Notes: generated by a model from the letters alone, not told the origin. DNA of 64,000 nt from Kitasatospora aureofaciens (GCF_001188955.3 NZ_JPRF03000021.1:372001-436000), one strand, 5' to 3'. Shown: positions 17,354 through 26,175, counted from the first letter of the stretch. Numbers and translations are program-made.

Positions 17354-17671
17354 ACGGGGCCGGCCCCCTCGGGCGGCCTGGTGCCGGAGGTCGCGGATGA
17401 GCCGACTGCCGGTGCCGTTCAATCTGACCCGGTACACACGGGCGCTTCTGACCGCCCCTCCCGCCGCCCGGGCTGCCCGGCGGTGACGGTGACAGACTCA
17501 ACCGCGTGAGTGATCACTTGGCGCGTGCGGTGCGACGCCCGCTGTCCCAGCCGTCTTCCCACCTCCATGCCACGGTCGACCAGTCGCTCGACCGCGACCT
17601 GCTTGAACTCGCCCGCCCCTGTGGGGGCAGCGCATGCCGGCACCGGCAGGGTCTCGCCCCGCCGGACGTCG
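17354..17671. other. Intergenic region with a weak terminator
   Basis: No gene seen. A hairpin CCGGCAGGG-N5-CCCCGCCGG (one mismatch) at 17643-17665 lies directly downstream, on the minus strand, of the ribosome-inactivating protein gene and could terminate it. A minus-strand stretch at about 17480-17640 has some coding flavour (FKQVAVERLVDRGMEVGRRL) but no supporting start. Confidence 0.4.
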
Positions 17672-18583
17672 TCACAGCAGTGCTTCGGAACCGTGGAGTT
17701 CCACGAATCCGACGACTCGCCGCAGGTCGTCGAAGCTGCTGACGTTGTTGCCGATCAGCCTCACCGAGGCGGCCCGGCCCTGGCGCCAGGCGTGTGCGGC
17801 CTGGGAGAGCCGGCCCCACTGGTTCTCCATGTCGCGGTAGTCGACGCTCAGCTGGTTGGTGGTCCACGCGTTGATGTTGCCGTAGATCCGGTTGAAGATC
17901 GGCCCGAAGCGGGCGGCTTCCGAGAAGATCGTGATGGCCATCAGCATGCCCCGGTCGATGCGGGTCTCGTCCCACTGCGGGACGTTGTTGAGGTCCCGCA
18001 GCGCGTTGAAGATGTTCGTCGATCCGAGGTAGAGGTTCTCGCGGGCGCTCCCGCCCGTGATGCCGTTGTAGTTGCCGGTGCGGGGCATGAACTGCGCCTG
18101 CACGCCCAGGTCGTTCTGGAACTGCTGCTGGCGGCCGTCCTGGAACGCCCAGTGGCGGTTGGCGGCGGGCGAGTAGAAGCCCGCGATGTAGAGGTTGTCG
18201 GCCCACATGTAGACGGAGACGAGATGGGCGCCCTGGTTCATCACCCGGATCTGGATCAGCCGGTTCTCGTTGCGGGTGGTCTGCTGGACGAGACCGCTTC
18301 CGACATTGGTCGCATCGCCGTAGGTGTTGCGGTGGATCGCGTCGATCAGGTTCCAGTAGCGGTTCGCGTGTTCGCCCCGGCCGGCGGTGATGTCGGTGAT
18401 GTCCCAGTCGATGATGGGCCAGCTCTGCAGTGCCGCAGCGCGGGTGGCGGGTGCGGACCGGATCCGGTCTCCTCCTGCGGGCTTGCCGGTGAGGGTAGGC
18501 GCTGCGGAGGCGGTGCCGGCGAGGGAGACAAGAAGAGCGGTGGCCGCCGAGAGTGACAGCAGTGCGACGTGATTCTTCTTCAA
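17672..18583 (-). CDS. Secreted ribosome-inactivating protein (rRNA N-glycosylase)
   Basis: A 303-residue exported protein. Signal peptide (MKKNHVALLSLSAATALLVS, cleavage near ASAAP at 27-29), then a domain of about 250 residues matching the ricin A-chain/Shiga toxin A fold family. The active-site residues align with the known set: Tyr132 in NLYIAGFY, Tyr172 in GNYNGITGG, Glu222 and Arg225 in SEAARF, Trp256 in NQWGRLS. These enzymes remove one adenine from the sarcin-ricin loop of large rRNA and stop translation. No lectin B-chain is present, so target-cell entry is unexplained. TTG start with GAAGGA seven bases upstream. The gene stands alone; no immunity gene is recognised beside it. Streptomyces coelicolor has a homologous RIP, so the type is not new. 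Confidence 0.9.
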   Translation of the reverse strand: MKKNHVALLSLSAATALLVSLAGTASAAPTLTGKPAGGDRIRSAPATRAAALQSWPIIDWDITDITAGRGEHANRYWNLIDAIHRNTYGDATNVGSGLVQQTTRNENRLIQIRVMNQGAHLVSVYMWADNLYIAGFYSPAANRHWAFQDGRQQQFQNDLGVQAQFMPRTGNYNGITGGSARENLYLGSTNIFNALRDLNNVPQWDETRIDRGMLMAITIFSEAARFGPIFNRIYGNINAWTTNQLSVDYRDMENQWGRLSQAAHAWRQGRAASVRLIGNNVSSFDDLRRVVGFVELHGSEALL

Positions 18584-19269
18584 GGCGGTTCCTTCGGGAT
18601 GGTTACGAGGTGCCGATCACCGGCCGAGTGCCCGAACCGGATCGGGACGCGGATGACCGTCCGACGGTGGGACGGTGATCGTCCGGAGCGCCGCGCGTGC
18701 GGTCCGCGTCGGGTTCAGCATGCTGGAGTCCACCCGCCTTCTGTTGCCGCGCGGCGCACACTGCCTTGTCGATGTGCGCATCGACAAGGCAGTGTGGGCG
18801 TCCGGCGCGCCCCGCGACCGGGCAACACCCTCGACCTCGACTCTCGTCGACCCGCAGCCGCCGAGGGCCGCGTCCTCTGCCGGCGCTGCTGGCCTCCCGC
18901 CGGCCGGGCCCGCGAAGGCCACCCGCTTCGGTGTCCCGCATCCGGCTCCTGTGTCCACGCGACCGGCCGAGCCGGCGGGCGGTTGGCGTGCACGGTGCGG
19001 ATGCACGCCGATCAGTTCACGGTGTCGGCCGGTTCGACGGAGGACTCACCGGGCCTGCGGCGTGGGTTCGTCCCGCGCGCGGACGGTACGGAGGAGCGCC
19101 GGGTGGTGGAAGCGCCAGATGTTCGGCCGGGCCGGGCACCGTCTCCTGCGTTATTGCGTCCTGCTCGCCCGATCCAGCAACACTCGGTCACCGCATCACG
19201 AAAGTCCTGCAAGAGCTGCAGAATCCCCATCGGCGGCCCATTGCTGGGGAGTTGTGTGGCCGCTGATGG
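18584..19269. other. Intergenic region with a long hairpin and a repeated gene fragment
   Basis: No intact gene. It holds the 40-bp hairpin at 18757-18796 and a 62-bp stretch (19036-19098) about 88% identical by eye to 45326-45388, encoding PGLRRGFVPRADGTEER in one frame. Both copies look like remnants of the same unidentified gene. Confidence 0.5.
18757..18796. repeat. Perfect 18-bp inverted repeat hairpin
   Basis: CACACTGCCTTGTCGATG-TGCG-CATCGACAAGGCAGTGTG. It is far longer than most terminators, moderately AT-rich compared with its surroundings and 174 bp upstream of the ribosome-inactivating protein start. It may be a terminator for something lost, a structured regulatory element or the end of a mobile element. 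Confidence 0.85.
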
Positions 19270-20125
19270 CTACTGGCCGTTACGCCCATCGGCCTCTCGG
19301 CCGGGGTTTGGGACTGGTTCCGAGGGGCGGAAGGTGCGGCGGTAGGTGTCGGGCGGGACGCCGACGCTGCGGTGGAAGTGGCGGCGCAGGGTGGTGGCGG
19401 TACCCATGCCGGTGGCGGTGGCGATGGTGTCGACGGTGGCGTTGGTGGTTTCCAGGAGTTCTTGGGCGTGGCGGATGCGTTGGGTGTGGAGCCAGTGGAG
19501 GGGTGTGGAGCCAGTGGAGGGGTGTGGTGCCGGTGAGGTGTTTGAAGTGGCGAGCGAGGTGGCGTGAGCTCATGCCGGCCCGGCGGGCCAGGTCCTCCAC
19601 GGTGAGCGGCTGATCCAGTTGCTCCAGCGCCCAGGGCAGGAGGTCTGCGAGGGGGTGGTTGCCGGGTTCGGGCAGCGGGGTGGCGATGAACTGGGCCTGG
19701 CCCCCGTCGCGGTGGGGTGGGATCACCAGACGGCGGGCGATCTTGTTGGCGTTGGCCGAGCCGTGGTCGAGGCGGACCAGGTGAAGGCACAGGTCCATGG
19801 CGGCGGCCTTGCCAGCGGAGGTGAGGACGTCGCCGTTGTCGACATAGAGGACGTCCGGATCGACGGTGGCCTTGGGGTGGCGGCGGGCCAGTTCCCGGGT
19901 GTGGGCCCAGTGGGTGGTGGCGCGCTTCCCGTCGAGGAGTCCGGCCGCGCCCAGGACGAAGGCGCCGGTGCACAGGGAAGCGACGCGGGCGCCGGCCGCG
20001 TGGGCGGCTCGCACCGCTTCGACGAGGTCGGAGGGCGGTTCGCGGTCCGTGTCGGCCCACCCGGGCACGATCACCGTGTCGGCTCGGGCGAGGTGTTCGA
20101 GTCCGTGGTCGGGTTCTAGGACTTG
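19270..20125 (-). pseudogene. GlxA-type AraC regulator, truncated and frameshifted
   Basis: The reading frame retains most of the DJ-1/PfpI-like domain (HLARADTVIVPGWADTD, VASLCTGAFVLGAAGLLDG, RATTHWAHTRELARRHP) and the first AraC helix-turn-helix (LTVEDLARRAGMSSRHLARH). A 19-bp tandem duplication (19482-19500 and 19501-19519) then shifts the frame. After removing one copy the text continues correctly as LHWLHTQRIRHAQELLETTN, IATATGMGTATTLRRHF and ends at a TAG at 19270-19272. The N-terminal 60-80 residues are missing: an in-frame stop occurs near 20137 and the sequence there is unrelated. Non-functional unless the duplication slips back. Confidence 0.85.
19482..19519. repeat. 19-bp tandem duplication causing a frameshift
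   Basis: GGGTGTGGAGCCAGTGGAG occurs twice in direct succession. One copy restores the AraC-family reading frame. Confidence 0.92.
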
Positions 20126-20195
20126 TCCGGGCGATCATGTGCGAAGCCAGATGACGAGGGCTGCCGCGGCTCGCCGGGCCCACTCAGACGGCCCT
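20112..20195. other. Junction sequence, possible insertion-sequence scrap
   Basis: Between the cut 5' end of the AraC regulator and the cut secreted-protein end lies about 80 bp unrelated to either. On the minus strand it reads RRAAAALVIWLRT followed by a stop, which resembles the C-terminal end of some DDE transposases, but the fragment is too short for a firm call. Confidence 0.3.
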
Positions 20196-20306
20196 GGGCA
20201 GCACAACCCGGGCAACATCACCATGGCCTCCGGCGGCACCACCAAGACCACCACCTCCTCGCTGAGCGGCGGCGGCTCCTTCTCGGTGACCTGGAAGCAC
20301 AGCTGA
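20196..20306 (+). pseudogene. C-terminal end of a lost secreted protein
   Basis: About 36 residues (GQHNPGNITMASGGTTKTTT then SSLSGGGSFSVTWKHS and a stop) read like the C-terminus of an extracellular beta-rich protein. Nothing upstream in frame is coding. A strong hairpin follows immediately, as expected after a real gene end. The rest was lost at the junction near 20190. Confidence 0.6.
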
Positions 20307-20307
20307 C

Positions 20308-20357
20308 GGGGGTGGACGGGGGCCGCGCAAGCCGGCGCGGCCCCCGTCCACCCCCGT
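20308..20357. terminator. Strong bidirectional hairpin terminator
   Basis: CGGGGGTGGACGGGGGCCGCGC and its exact complement around a 6-nt loop, 22 bp arms, between a plus-strand gene end at 20306 and the minus-strand deacetylase/glycosyltransferase stop at 20388. Followed by degenerate 12-bp repeats (CCACCCCCGTCC) to about 20383. Confidence 0.9.
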
Positions 20358-20387
20358 CCACCCCTATCCACCCCCGTCCGCCCCGGC

Positions 20388-22550
20388 TCAGCCGCCCGCC
20401 GGTACCCGGAGCGTGCCGTAGCGCTGCATCCGCTGCCAGCGGAGCCGGGAGCCGGCGAGCGCGGTGAAGACCGACTGGATCACCACCAGGTACATCAGCT
20501 GCCGGTAGACGAACTGCTGGAGCGGCAGGCTCCACAGCGGCCCGAGCTTCTCCTTGTCCAGCCGGAACGCGTACGCCCCCATCAGCATCTGGACCAGCAG
20601 GAAGGCCGCCCACAGGCCGATGATCCGGACCGGGTCGAGGAAGGCCAGTCCGTAGAGCGCGAAGACGTCCACGACCGGGGCGAGCAGCGGCAGCAGCACC
20701 TGGAACATCAGCAGGTAGAGCAGGCCGCGCCGGCCCAGCTTGCCGGCCTGCCCGCCCTGGGTGAGTGCGCCCCGGTGCTTCCACATCGCCTGGAGGGTGC
20801 CGTAGCACCAGCGGTAGCGCTGGCGCCACAGGGCGCTCAGCGAGGCGGGGGCCTCCGTCCAGGCCTTGGCCCGCTCCTCGTAAACCACCCGCCAACCGGC
20901 CCGGCACATCGCCATGGTGAGGTCGGTGTCCTCGGCGAGGGTCTCCTCGCCCACGCCGCCGACCGCCAGCAGCGCGGAGCGGCGAAAGGCGCCGACCGCG
21001 CCGGGCACGGTCGGCATGCACTCGGCGAGGTCGAACAGCCGGCGGTCCAGGTTGAAGCCGACCACGTACTCGATGTGCTGCCAACGGCCCAGTAGGCCAC
21101 CGCGGTTGACCACCTTGGCGTTGCCGGAGACGGCGCCCACGGTGGGATCGGCGAAGGGCTGCACCAGCATCCGGACGGCGTCCGGCTCGAAGACGGTGTC
21201 GCCGTCGACCATCACCAGCAGTTCGGCGCGGGCCGCGGCGATGCCGGTGTTGAGGGCGGCGGGCTTGCCGGCGTTCTCCTGCCGGATCACCCGGACGTAC
21301 GGCAGGTTCAGCGATTCCACCAGGTCGGCGGTGCCGTCCGTGGAGCCGTCGTCGACCACGATCACCTCGACCGGATGGTCGGAGGCCAGCAGCGAGCGGA
21401 CGGCGGGTTCGATCCCGGCGATCTCGTTGTACGCCGGGACGATCACGCTGACCGGCTCGGTGACCGGCGGACCCCAGCCGCGGCGGCGCAGCCGCACGTG
21501 TCGACGGGCGGCGTAGAGCACGACGACCGCGCGCAGCACGCTGACCGCGCCCGCCGCCCAGAGCAGCCAGCCCAGCGCGGTGATGGCCCGGTTGCCGCCG
21601 GTCAGCAGCCAGATCAGGGCCAGGCCGAGCCAGTGGTCGCCGGCTCCGGCCGGGCGGACCGGGTCGGGCAGGCCGACGGCGTCGCTGACGGTGGTGAAGC
21701 GGAAGCCGCGGGACTTCAGCGTGCTCAGCACGCCGTCGAGGGCGGCGACGGTCTGCGAGCGGTCGCCGCCGGCGTCGTGCATCAGCAGGACCTGGCCCTG
21801 GTGGCCGGTACCCGCGGTCGCCGACTTGATGATCGAGGGCACGCCGGGGCGTTGCCAGTCCTCGCTGTCCTGGGTGGTGAGCACGGTCAGGTAGCCCTCG
21901 CGGCCGGCCTGCTGGATGGCGGACCATCCGGGGTCGTCCACGGCCTCGGGCGTCGAGGAGTACGGCGGGCGCAGCAGTGAGCTGGTGACTCCGGCGGCCC
22001 CGGCCACGGTCAGCTGGGCCTCGCGCAGCTCCAGCGTGCGGCGCCAGGAGGGGGCGGCGCCGAGGTCGGTGTGGGTGAAGGTGTGGATGCCGATCTGATG
22101 GCCCTCGGCGACGATCCGGCGGATCAGGTCCGGGTGGGCGGCGGCCTGGGTGCCGACCACGAAGAAGGTCGCGTGCACCCCGGCCCGGTGCAGGGCGTCC
22201 AGGATCTTCGGGGTCCAGGTCGGGTCCGGCCCGTCGTCGAAGGTCAGGGCGATGGTGCCGGGTTCGGGGGCGGCGCTGCGCGGCTGGGGGACGGCGGCGT
22301 CGATCACCGGGCCGCCCTCGTGGATCGCCGCCGGGACGGCGTCCGCGGCCGCTGGGGCGGCCGCCTGGTCGGGGCGGTCGTCGAAGCTGTGCTGGGCGTA
22401 GCCCTGGAGCACCAGGGCGCCGATGAGCGTGAGCAGCAGGGCGGTCAGCAGGAGCCAGTGGGTGCGCAGCGGGCCCTGGCGGACCACCCCGCGTCGGCCC
22501 CGGCGGGTGCGGTCGGGGGCTGGGGCTCGTCGGCGGCGGGCGGAGCTCAT
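20388..22550 (-). CDS. matB: Bifunctional polysaccharide deacetylase/GT2 glycosyltransferase (MatB-like)
   Basis: A 720-residue membrane enzyme. One N-terminal helix (about 30-50) leads into an extracytoplasmic NodB deacetylase domain with TFDDGPD, HTFTHTD and RPPYSS metal and active-site motifs (about 98-290). After two membrane segments comes a cytoplasmic family 2 glycosyltransferase with VIVVDDGSTDGT, MVDGDTVF, LAEDTDLT and QRYRW (about 370-580), and then four or so C-terminal helices. This order matches Streptomyces MatB, which with MatA makes a poly-beta-1,6-N-acetylglucosamine-like polymer for pellet formation and adhesion. The upstream gene is a MatA candidate 45 bases away. The symbol rests on architecture and context, not on a search. 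Confidence 0.88.
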   Translation of the reverse strand: MSSARRRRAPAPDRTRRGRRGVVRQGPLRTHWLLLTALLLTLIGALVLQGYAQHSFDDRPDQAAAPAAADAVPAAIHEGGPVIDAAVPQPRSAAPEPGTIALTFDDGPDPTWTPKILDALHRAGVHATFFVVGTQAAAHPDLIRRIVAEGHQIGIHTFTHTDLGAAPSWRRTLELREAQLTVAGAAGVTSSLLRPPYSSTPEAVDDPGWSAIQQAGREGYLTVLTTQDSEDWQRPGVPSIIKSATAGTGHQGQVLLMHDAGGDRSQTVAALDGVLSTLKSRGFRFTTVSDAVGLPDPVRPAGAGDHWLGLALIWLLTGGNRAITALGWLLWAAGAVSVLRAVVVLYAARRHVRLRRRGWGPPVTEPVSVIVPAYNEIAGIEPAVRSLLASDHPVEVIVVDDGSTDGTADLVESLNLPYVRVIRQENAGKPAALNTGIAAARAELLVMVDGDTVFEPDAVRMLVQPFADPTVGAVSGNAKVVNRGGLLGRWQHIEYVVGFNLDRRLFDLAECMPTVPGAVGAFRRSALLAVGGVGEETLAEDTDLTMAMCRAGWRVVYEERAKAWTEAPASLSALWRQRYRWCYGTLQAMWKHRGALTQGGQAGKLGRRGLLYLLMFQVLLPLLAPVVDVFALYGLAFLDPVRIIGLWAAFLLVQMLMGAYAFRLDKEKLGPLWSLPLQQFVYRQLMYLVVIQSVFTALAGSRLRWQRMQRYGTLRVPAGG

Positions 22551-22595
22551 GGTGCTGCTTTCTGAGACGGGTACGGTTTCGAGGGCGGTCGGGTG

Positions 22596-23402
22596 TCAGG
22601 GCTTGCCGGGCCCTTTGCCCGGTGCGGTGGTCGGGCGGCCGTGCCCGGGGGTGGGGGTGGGAGCGGTGCTCGGCTGGGTGGCGGGCGTGGTGGCCGGGGC
22701 GGGCGCGGTGGTGGCCGTCGGGGCGCCGGGGGCCGTACCGGTCGCGGGCCGCGCGGCCGCCGCCGTGGGCCGCGGGTGCTGGACGACCTGGGTGGTGCCG
22801 CCCTGATGGGCGGGTGCCTCCGTGCGTCCCGCGCCGGGCAGGGCGGCGGCCTCCGGGGCGGCGGACGGCGCCTCGGTAGGCGTGGCCTCCGGGGCGGGGG
22901 CGCTGGGCGCGGGCGGCTGGGGCAGCGGGAGGAACGGTGCGTTCACGGTGGGACCGCCGAGCAGCGCGCTGGCGAGCAGGGCCAGGTACCCGCCCGCCGG
23001 GACGGCCAGCACCGCTCCGAGTCGGCGGATCCGGCGCTGCCGGCGGCCGGAGGCGTCCACGAACACCGGCGGGGGCGGGGGGACGGCTTCGGGGCCGGTG
23101 GGGTCGGTGGGCGGTTCTCCGAGCGACACGACGGCGGGCAGTTCGGCGGTGGGCAGATCCGCGTCGTCGGCTTCGCGGCGGTGCTCGGCGGAGCGGACCG
23201 GAGCGGCGAAGTGCTCGGCGACGTAGGCCGGAACGGCGAAGTGCTCGGTCGGGACTTCGCCGACCGGTTCGCCGTGCGCCGAACCGGAAAGGTGTCCCGG
23301 GACCCCCGAGAGGTGGGGCTGTTGCTCGGCGGTGGGCGACGGATCGTACGGCTTGACGGTCACGGTGTCGGGTCCAGGTGTTGTCGGTTCGCGTGCTGCC
23401 AC
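22596..23402 (-). CDS. Single-pass membrane protein, MatA candidate
   Basis: A 268-residue protein starting with GTG. The first 130 residues are polar and acidic and presumably cytoplasmic; a basic cluster RRQRRIRRLG precedes one membrane helix (AVLAVPAGGYLALLASALL, about 128-148); the C-terminal 115 residues are low-complexity Pro/Ala/Thr, suited to spanning the cell wall. It sits directly upstream of the MatB-like gene in the same direction and probably forms an operon and a complex with it. Sequence alone does not prove orthology to MatA. Confidence 0.75.
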   Translation of the reverse strand: MAAREPTTPGPDTVTVKPYDPSPTAEQQPHLSGVPGHLSGSAHGEPVGEVPTEHFAVPAYVAEHFAAPVRSAEHRREADDADLPTAELPAVVSLGEPPTDPTGPEAVPPPPPVFVDASGRRQRRIRRLGAVLAVPAGGYLALLASALLGGPTVNAPFLPLPQPPAPSAPAPEATPTEAPSAAPEAAALPGAGRTEAPAHQGGTTQVVQHPRPTAAAARPATGTAPGAPTATTAPAPATTPATQPSTAPTPTPGHGRPTTAPGKGPGKP

Positions 23403-23520
23403 GAGGGCACCGGCCGATCACTGGTGGATCGAGCGGTGCACCGGTCGTGACTGTTCAGCGTCGACACCGGCCGGATCGTCACACCTGATTTCCAGCTGAT
23501 TTCGAGCGAGCCGTGCTCCG

Positions 23521-23564
23521 CGGAAGGCGGCGAACGCGCGGAAGGCGGCGAACGCGCGGAAGCC
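23521..23564. repeat. 18-bp tandem repeat
   Basis: CGGAAGGCGGCGAACGCG twice (23521-23538, 23539-23556) plus a partial third copy, in the non-coding stretch between the MatA candidate and the ATPase remnant. Confidence 0.85.
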
Positions 23565-23633
23565 CGCCGTCCCTGGCTCGGGGGGCGACGACCTTCCGAC
23601 ACGGCGTTCCGACGTCGGCCTTCCGGCGTCGGC

Positions 23634-23757
23634 TCAGCGGCCGCCGTCGGCCCGGGCCCTGGTCCAGACGGCCTCGCGCAGCAGCCGCAGGCCCTTGAGG
23701 CCGACGATGACGGTCGAGCCCTCGTGGCCGAGGACGCCCAGCGGCAACGGAAGGGGG
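23634..23757 (-). pseudogene. C-terminal end of a heavy-metal P-type ATPase
   Basis: The last 40 residues of a CPx-type ATPase are recognisable on the minus strand: PLPLPLGVLGHEGSTVIVGL then KGLRLLREAVW, ending with TGA at 23634-23636. The similarity stops abruptly at about 23757, where an unrelated plus-strand gene begins in mid-sequence. A deletion removed the rest. Confidence 0.75.
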
Positions 23758-23784
23758 GCGACCACCAAGCTCACCCTCGGCGGT

Positions 23785-24069
23785 ATGGATGAGGAGGCGA
23801 TCTGCTGGGCTGCCGGCGCGGAGGTCCCCAGTCGGTGGGCTGAGCTGATCGAGGACGTGTACGACCGCTCGCACAGTACGTGGGGTGTGGACTTCGGTCA
23901 CCATCACGGCATGACCTGGACGCTGCCCCCTCTGGAGCCCGGCGACCACTGCGAACTCCCTGTGGTGGCTGCTGCCTGGGCTCCGGTTACGGATGAGACT
24001 GCGAACACCTGGTACGCCGTCCTGGCCTCGTCGACGGATCTGCTGCGGCAGGCCACCGACCGCATCTGA
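23785..24069 (+). CDS. Small protein of unknown function, possibly 5'-truncated
   Basis: The frame is coding-like from about 23760 (ATTKLTLGG, then MDEEAICWAAGAEVPSRWAE, GHHHGMTWTLPPLEPGDHCE) to TGA at 24069, giving 94 residues from the ATG at 23785. No ribosome binding site precedes that ATG, and coding character starts exactly where the ATPase remnant ends, so the real 5' end may have been lost. No family recognised. A hairpin terminator follows at 24147. Confidence 0.55.
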   Translation: MDEEAICWAAGAEVPSRWAELIEDVYDRSHSTWGVDFGHHHGMTWTLPPLEPGDHCELPVVAAAWAPVTDETANTWYAVLASSTDLLRQATDRI

Positions 24070-24146
24070 GGTGTCCTTCGATCACCGGATCGCTGGGCCG
24101 GCGGACCCTGCCGGTGAAGCCTGCCGCTTCAGAACGAACCGGAGAC

Positions 24147-24176
24147 GCCCTGTACCGCCGACCGGCGGTACAGGGC
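24147..24176 (+). terminator. Hairpin terminator
   Basis: GCCCTGTACCGCCG-AC-CGGCGGTACAGGGC, 14-bp arms, 78 bases after the stop of the 23785-24069 gene. Confidence 0.75.
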
Positions 24177-25383
24177 CCGGGCGCCGCACGCGGGGCGGGG
24201 CCGCCTGCCTGCTCGCTGCCGTCCTGGCAGTTCCTGGCCGCTGCCATGGCCGTGCTGCGCCGGGGCGCCGGGTTGGTGGATCGGGTGGGGCTCGGGGCGC
24301 TGCTCGGTCTCGATGGCCCGCTCCTGATCGACGTGCGGCCCGTACGGCTGCTCGCCGCCGCTCGTTCCGCTCGCCGCTGTCTGGCGGGTCGGGGTCGGGC
24401 GGGGGTGCGGTCCGCGGTTCGGTTCAGCCACCGGCGCTTGGGGCCGCTTGATGCGTGTTTCCGCTGGTCAGATGGGCGATGACGGTTTTCTCACCGTCTC
24501 GACCTACCGTCCTGGGCCCCTGTCTGGTGGTGGCTGTGGTGGGTGGGTTGGGCGTTGGTCGGTGTGTCCGGTCGCTGCGCTGTGCCCCCTCTTCTTTCTG
24601 CGTCCGGCTGGTGCCGGCCGCGTTGGTGGGTGGTGCCGGGGCGCTCTCCGGTCTCGGGCGCCCGGTCCCGGTCCGTCACGCTCGTCTGCTCGGCCTGGCC
24701 GTCGGCGGGTCTGTTCACCGTCCCTTGGTTGTCAGCGCTCAGCCGACCGCTGATGATTCGAACCGCCCTGGTTCGGCGGTCCGAATGGCAGCCGGAGTTC
24801 CAGGCGGGGAGTGTTCAGGCGAAGGCCTAACAGCGGCCAGTGATCAATCAACATGCGCCATTGTCGAAGACGAGGGCAGCTGCGGTCATCTGATTTCCAG
24901 GGCGGGCTCAGGTCACCTTCCGCTCCCGGGACAAGAAGCCAGCCCTTTCCGAGGTGCGCCCGTGGTTGTCCTGGTGACCGGCTTGGTCCCCGTCTGGGCC
25001 GCGTGGCCGCAAGGTGCGTCGGCGGGGGCTTCTACGGTGTGGATGGGGTACCGGAGTGTCCGGCACTGGAGACGGAACGGCAGACCTCCCGGTCTGGGCG
25101 GGGGTGGTTACCGGCCTTACCGGCGTCCGGGGAGAAGGGGCCCGCGGACGGCTCGTCAGCACCGCCCACCCGCCAAGCCGGTGCCGCAGGCCGGGTCCCG
25201 GGCCGCAGTGCCGGGCAATGTCGTTGCTTCAGCTGTCAGTCACGGTGAAGGCCGGCCGAGGCTTTCGGCCTTGCCTCTACGGAGGAGGAGTACGGCGGGG
25301 TCCGTGTGCGGGTTCGTCGTGGCGGCCGGTTCGTCGGCCGGCATGACGCTGTCGGCTCCTTCGGCTGGACCGGGGTGGCGGGT
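24177..25383. other. About 1.2 kb without a convincing gene
   Basis: The plus strand has a long open frame (about 24455-26131), but its content is Gly/Val/Arg-rich and from 25439 it is the shadow of the fasciclin gene. A start at 24479 gives a hydrophobic run (VLGPCLVVAVVGGLGVG) without a ribosome binding site. The segment is slightly lower in GC than its neighbours and richer in GGT/TGG words. Nothing is supported. Confidence 0.45.
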
Positions 25384-25416
25384 GGTGGCCGGGGTCCGCC
25401 TGGTGGGCGGGCCCCG
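25384..25416 (-). terminator. Hairpin terminator of the fasciclin gene
   Basis: GGCCGGGGTCCGCC/GGCGGGCCCCGGCC, 14-bp stem with one possible G-U pair, 5-nt loop, directly downstream of the minus-strand stop at 25439. Confidence 0.65.
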
Positions 25417-25438
25417 GCCCGGGAACGCTCGGGGTGGG

Positions 25439-26104
25439 TCAGGAGGCGGGCATCAGGACGGTGTCGACGATGTAGACGGTGGCGTTGGCGGTCTGGACGT
25501 TGCCGCACAGCACCTTGGCCGTGGTGTTCACGGTGAAGTCGGGGGTGGTGCCGGTGACGGTGAGGTCGTCGGTCTCCAGGGTCTTGTGGGCGCCGGTGAG
25601 GGCGGTGGGGGTCAGGCGCTGGGGGACGACGTGGTAGGTGAGGATCTTGGTGAGCTTGTCCTTGTCGGCGAGGACGGCGTCCAGGGTGGCCTTGGGGATC
25701 TTGGCGAAGGCGTCGTTGGTGGGCGCGAAGACGGTGATGTTCTGCGCGGAGTTGAGGGTGTCGACGAGGCCGGCCTGCTTGACGGCGGTGACGAGGGTGG
25801 ACAGCAGCGGGTTGTTGGAGGCGGCGGTCGCGACGGGGTCCTTGGCCATGCCCGCGAAGGAGCCGGCGCCGTCCTTGGGCACGGCCGTGCAGGCGCTGCC
25901 GAACGGCTGGTCGTCCATGGCAGTGCCGGAGGCGGCGCTGCCCGGGGCCGTGCTGCCCGGGGCCGTGGACGGCACGGCGGCGGCGGCCTTGGTGGCGGCC
26001 GAGGATCCGGATCCGCTGCTGCTGCAGGCGCCGAGGCTCACGGCGAGCGCGGTGGCGGTCAGGAGGGCGGCGACGGTGTTGCGGCGGCGGGTGGTGGTGG
26101 ACAT
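25439..26104 (-). CDS. Fasciclin-domain lipoprotein
   Basis: A 221-residue surface lipoprotein. The signal peptide ends in the lipobox LGAC (Cys at about residue 27), followed by a Ser/Ala/Thr linker and one fasciclin domain (about 85-221) with the H1 motif ITVFAPTNDAFAKIP, the YHV segment ILTYHVVP and the final VYIVDTVLMP. AAGGAG lies nine bases before the ATG. It is 71 bases downstream of the sulfite-oxidase-like gene and probably cotranscribed. Fasciclin proteins mediate adhesion or protein contacts; pairing with a molybdopterin oxidoreductase recurs in actinomycetes. Confidence 0.92.
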   Translation of the reverse strand: MSTTTRRRNTVAALLTATALAVSLGACSSSGSGSSAATKAAAAVPSTAPGSTAPGSAASGTAMDDQPFGSACTAVPKDGAGSFAGMAKDPVATAASNNPLLSTLVTAVKQAGLVDTLNSAQNITVFAPTNDAFAKIPKATLDAVLADKDKLTKILTYHVVPQRLTPTALTGAHKTLETDDLTVTGTTPDFTVNTTAKVLCGNVQTANATVYIVDTVLMPAS

Positions 26105-26175
26105 GGGTCGGATCTCCTTGTGAGGTGGTGACGTCCGGGCCGGCGGCCCGGACGTGGTGGGTGCGCAGTGGCTTT

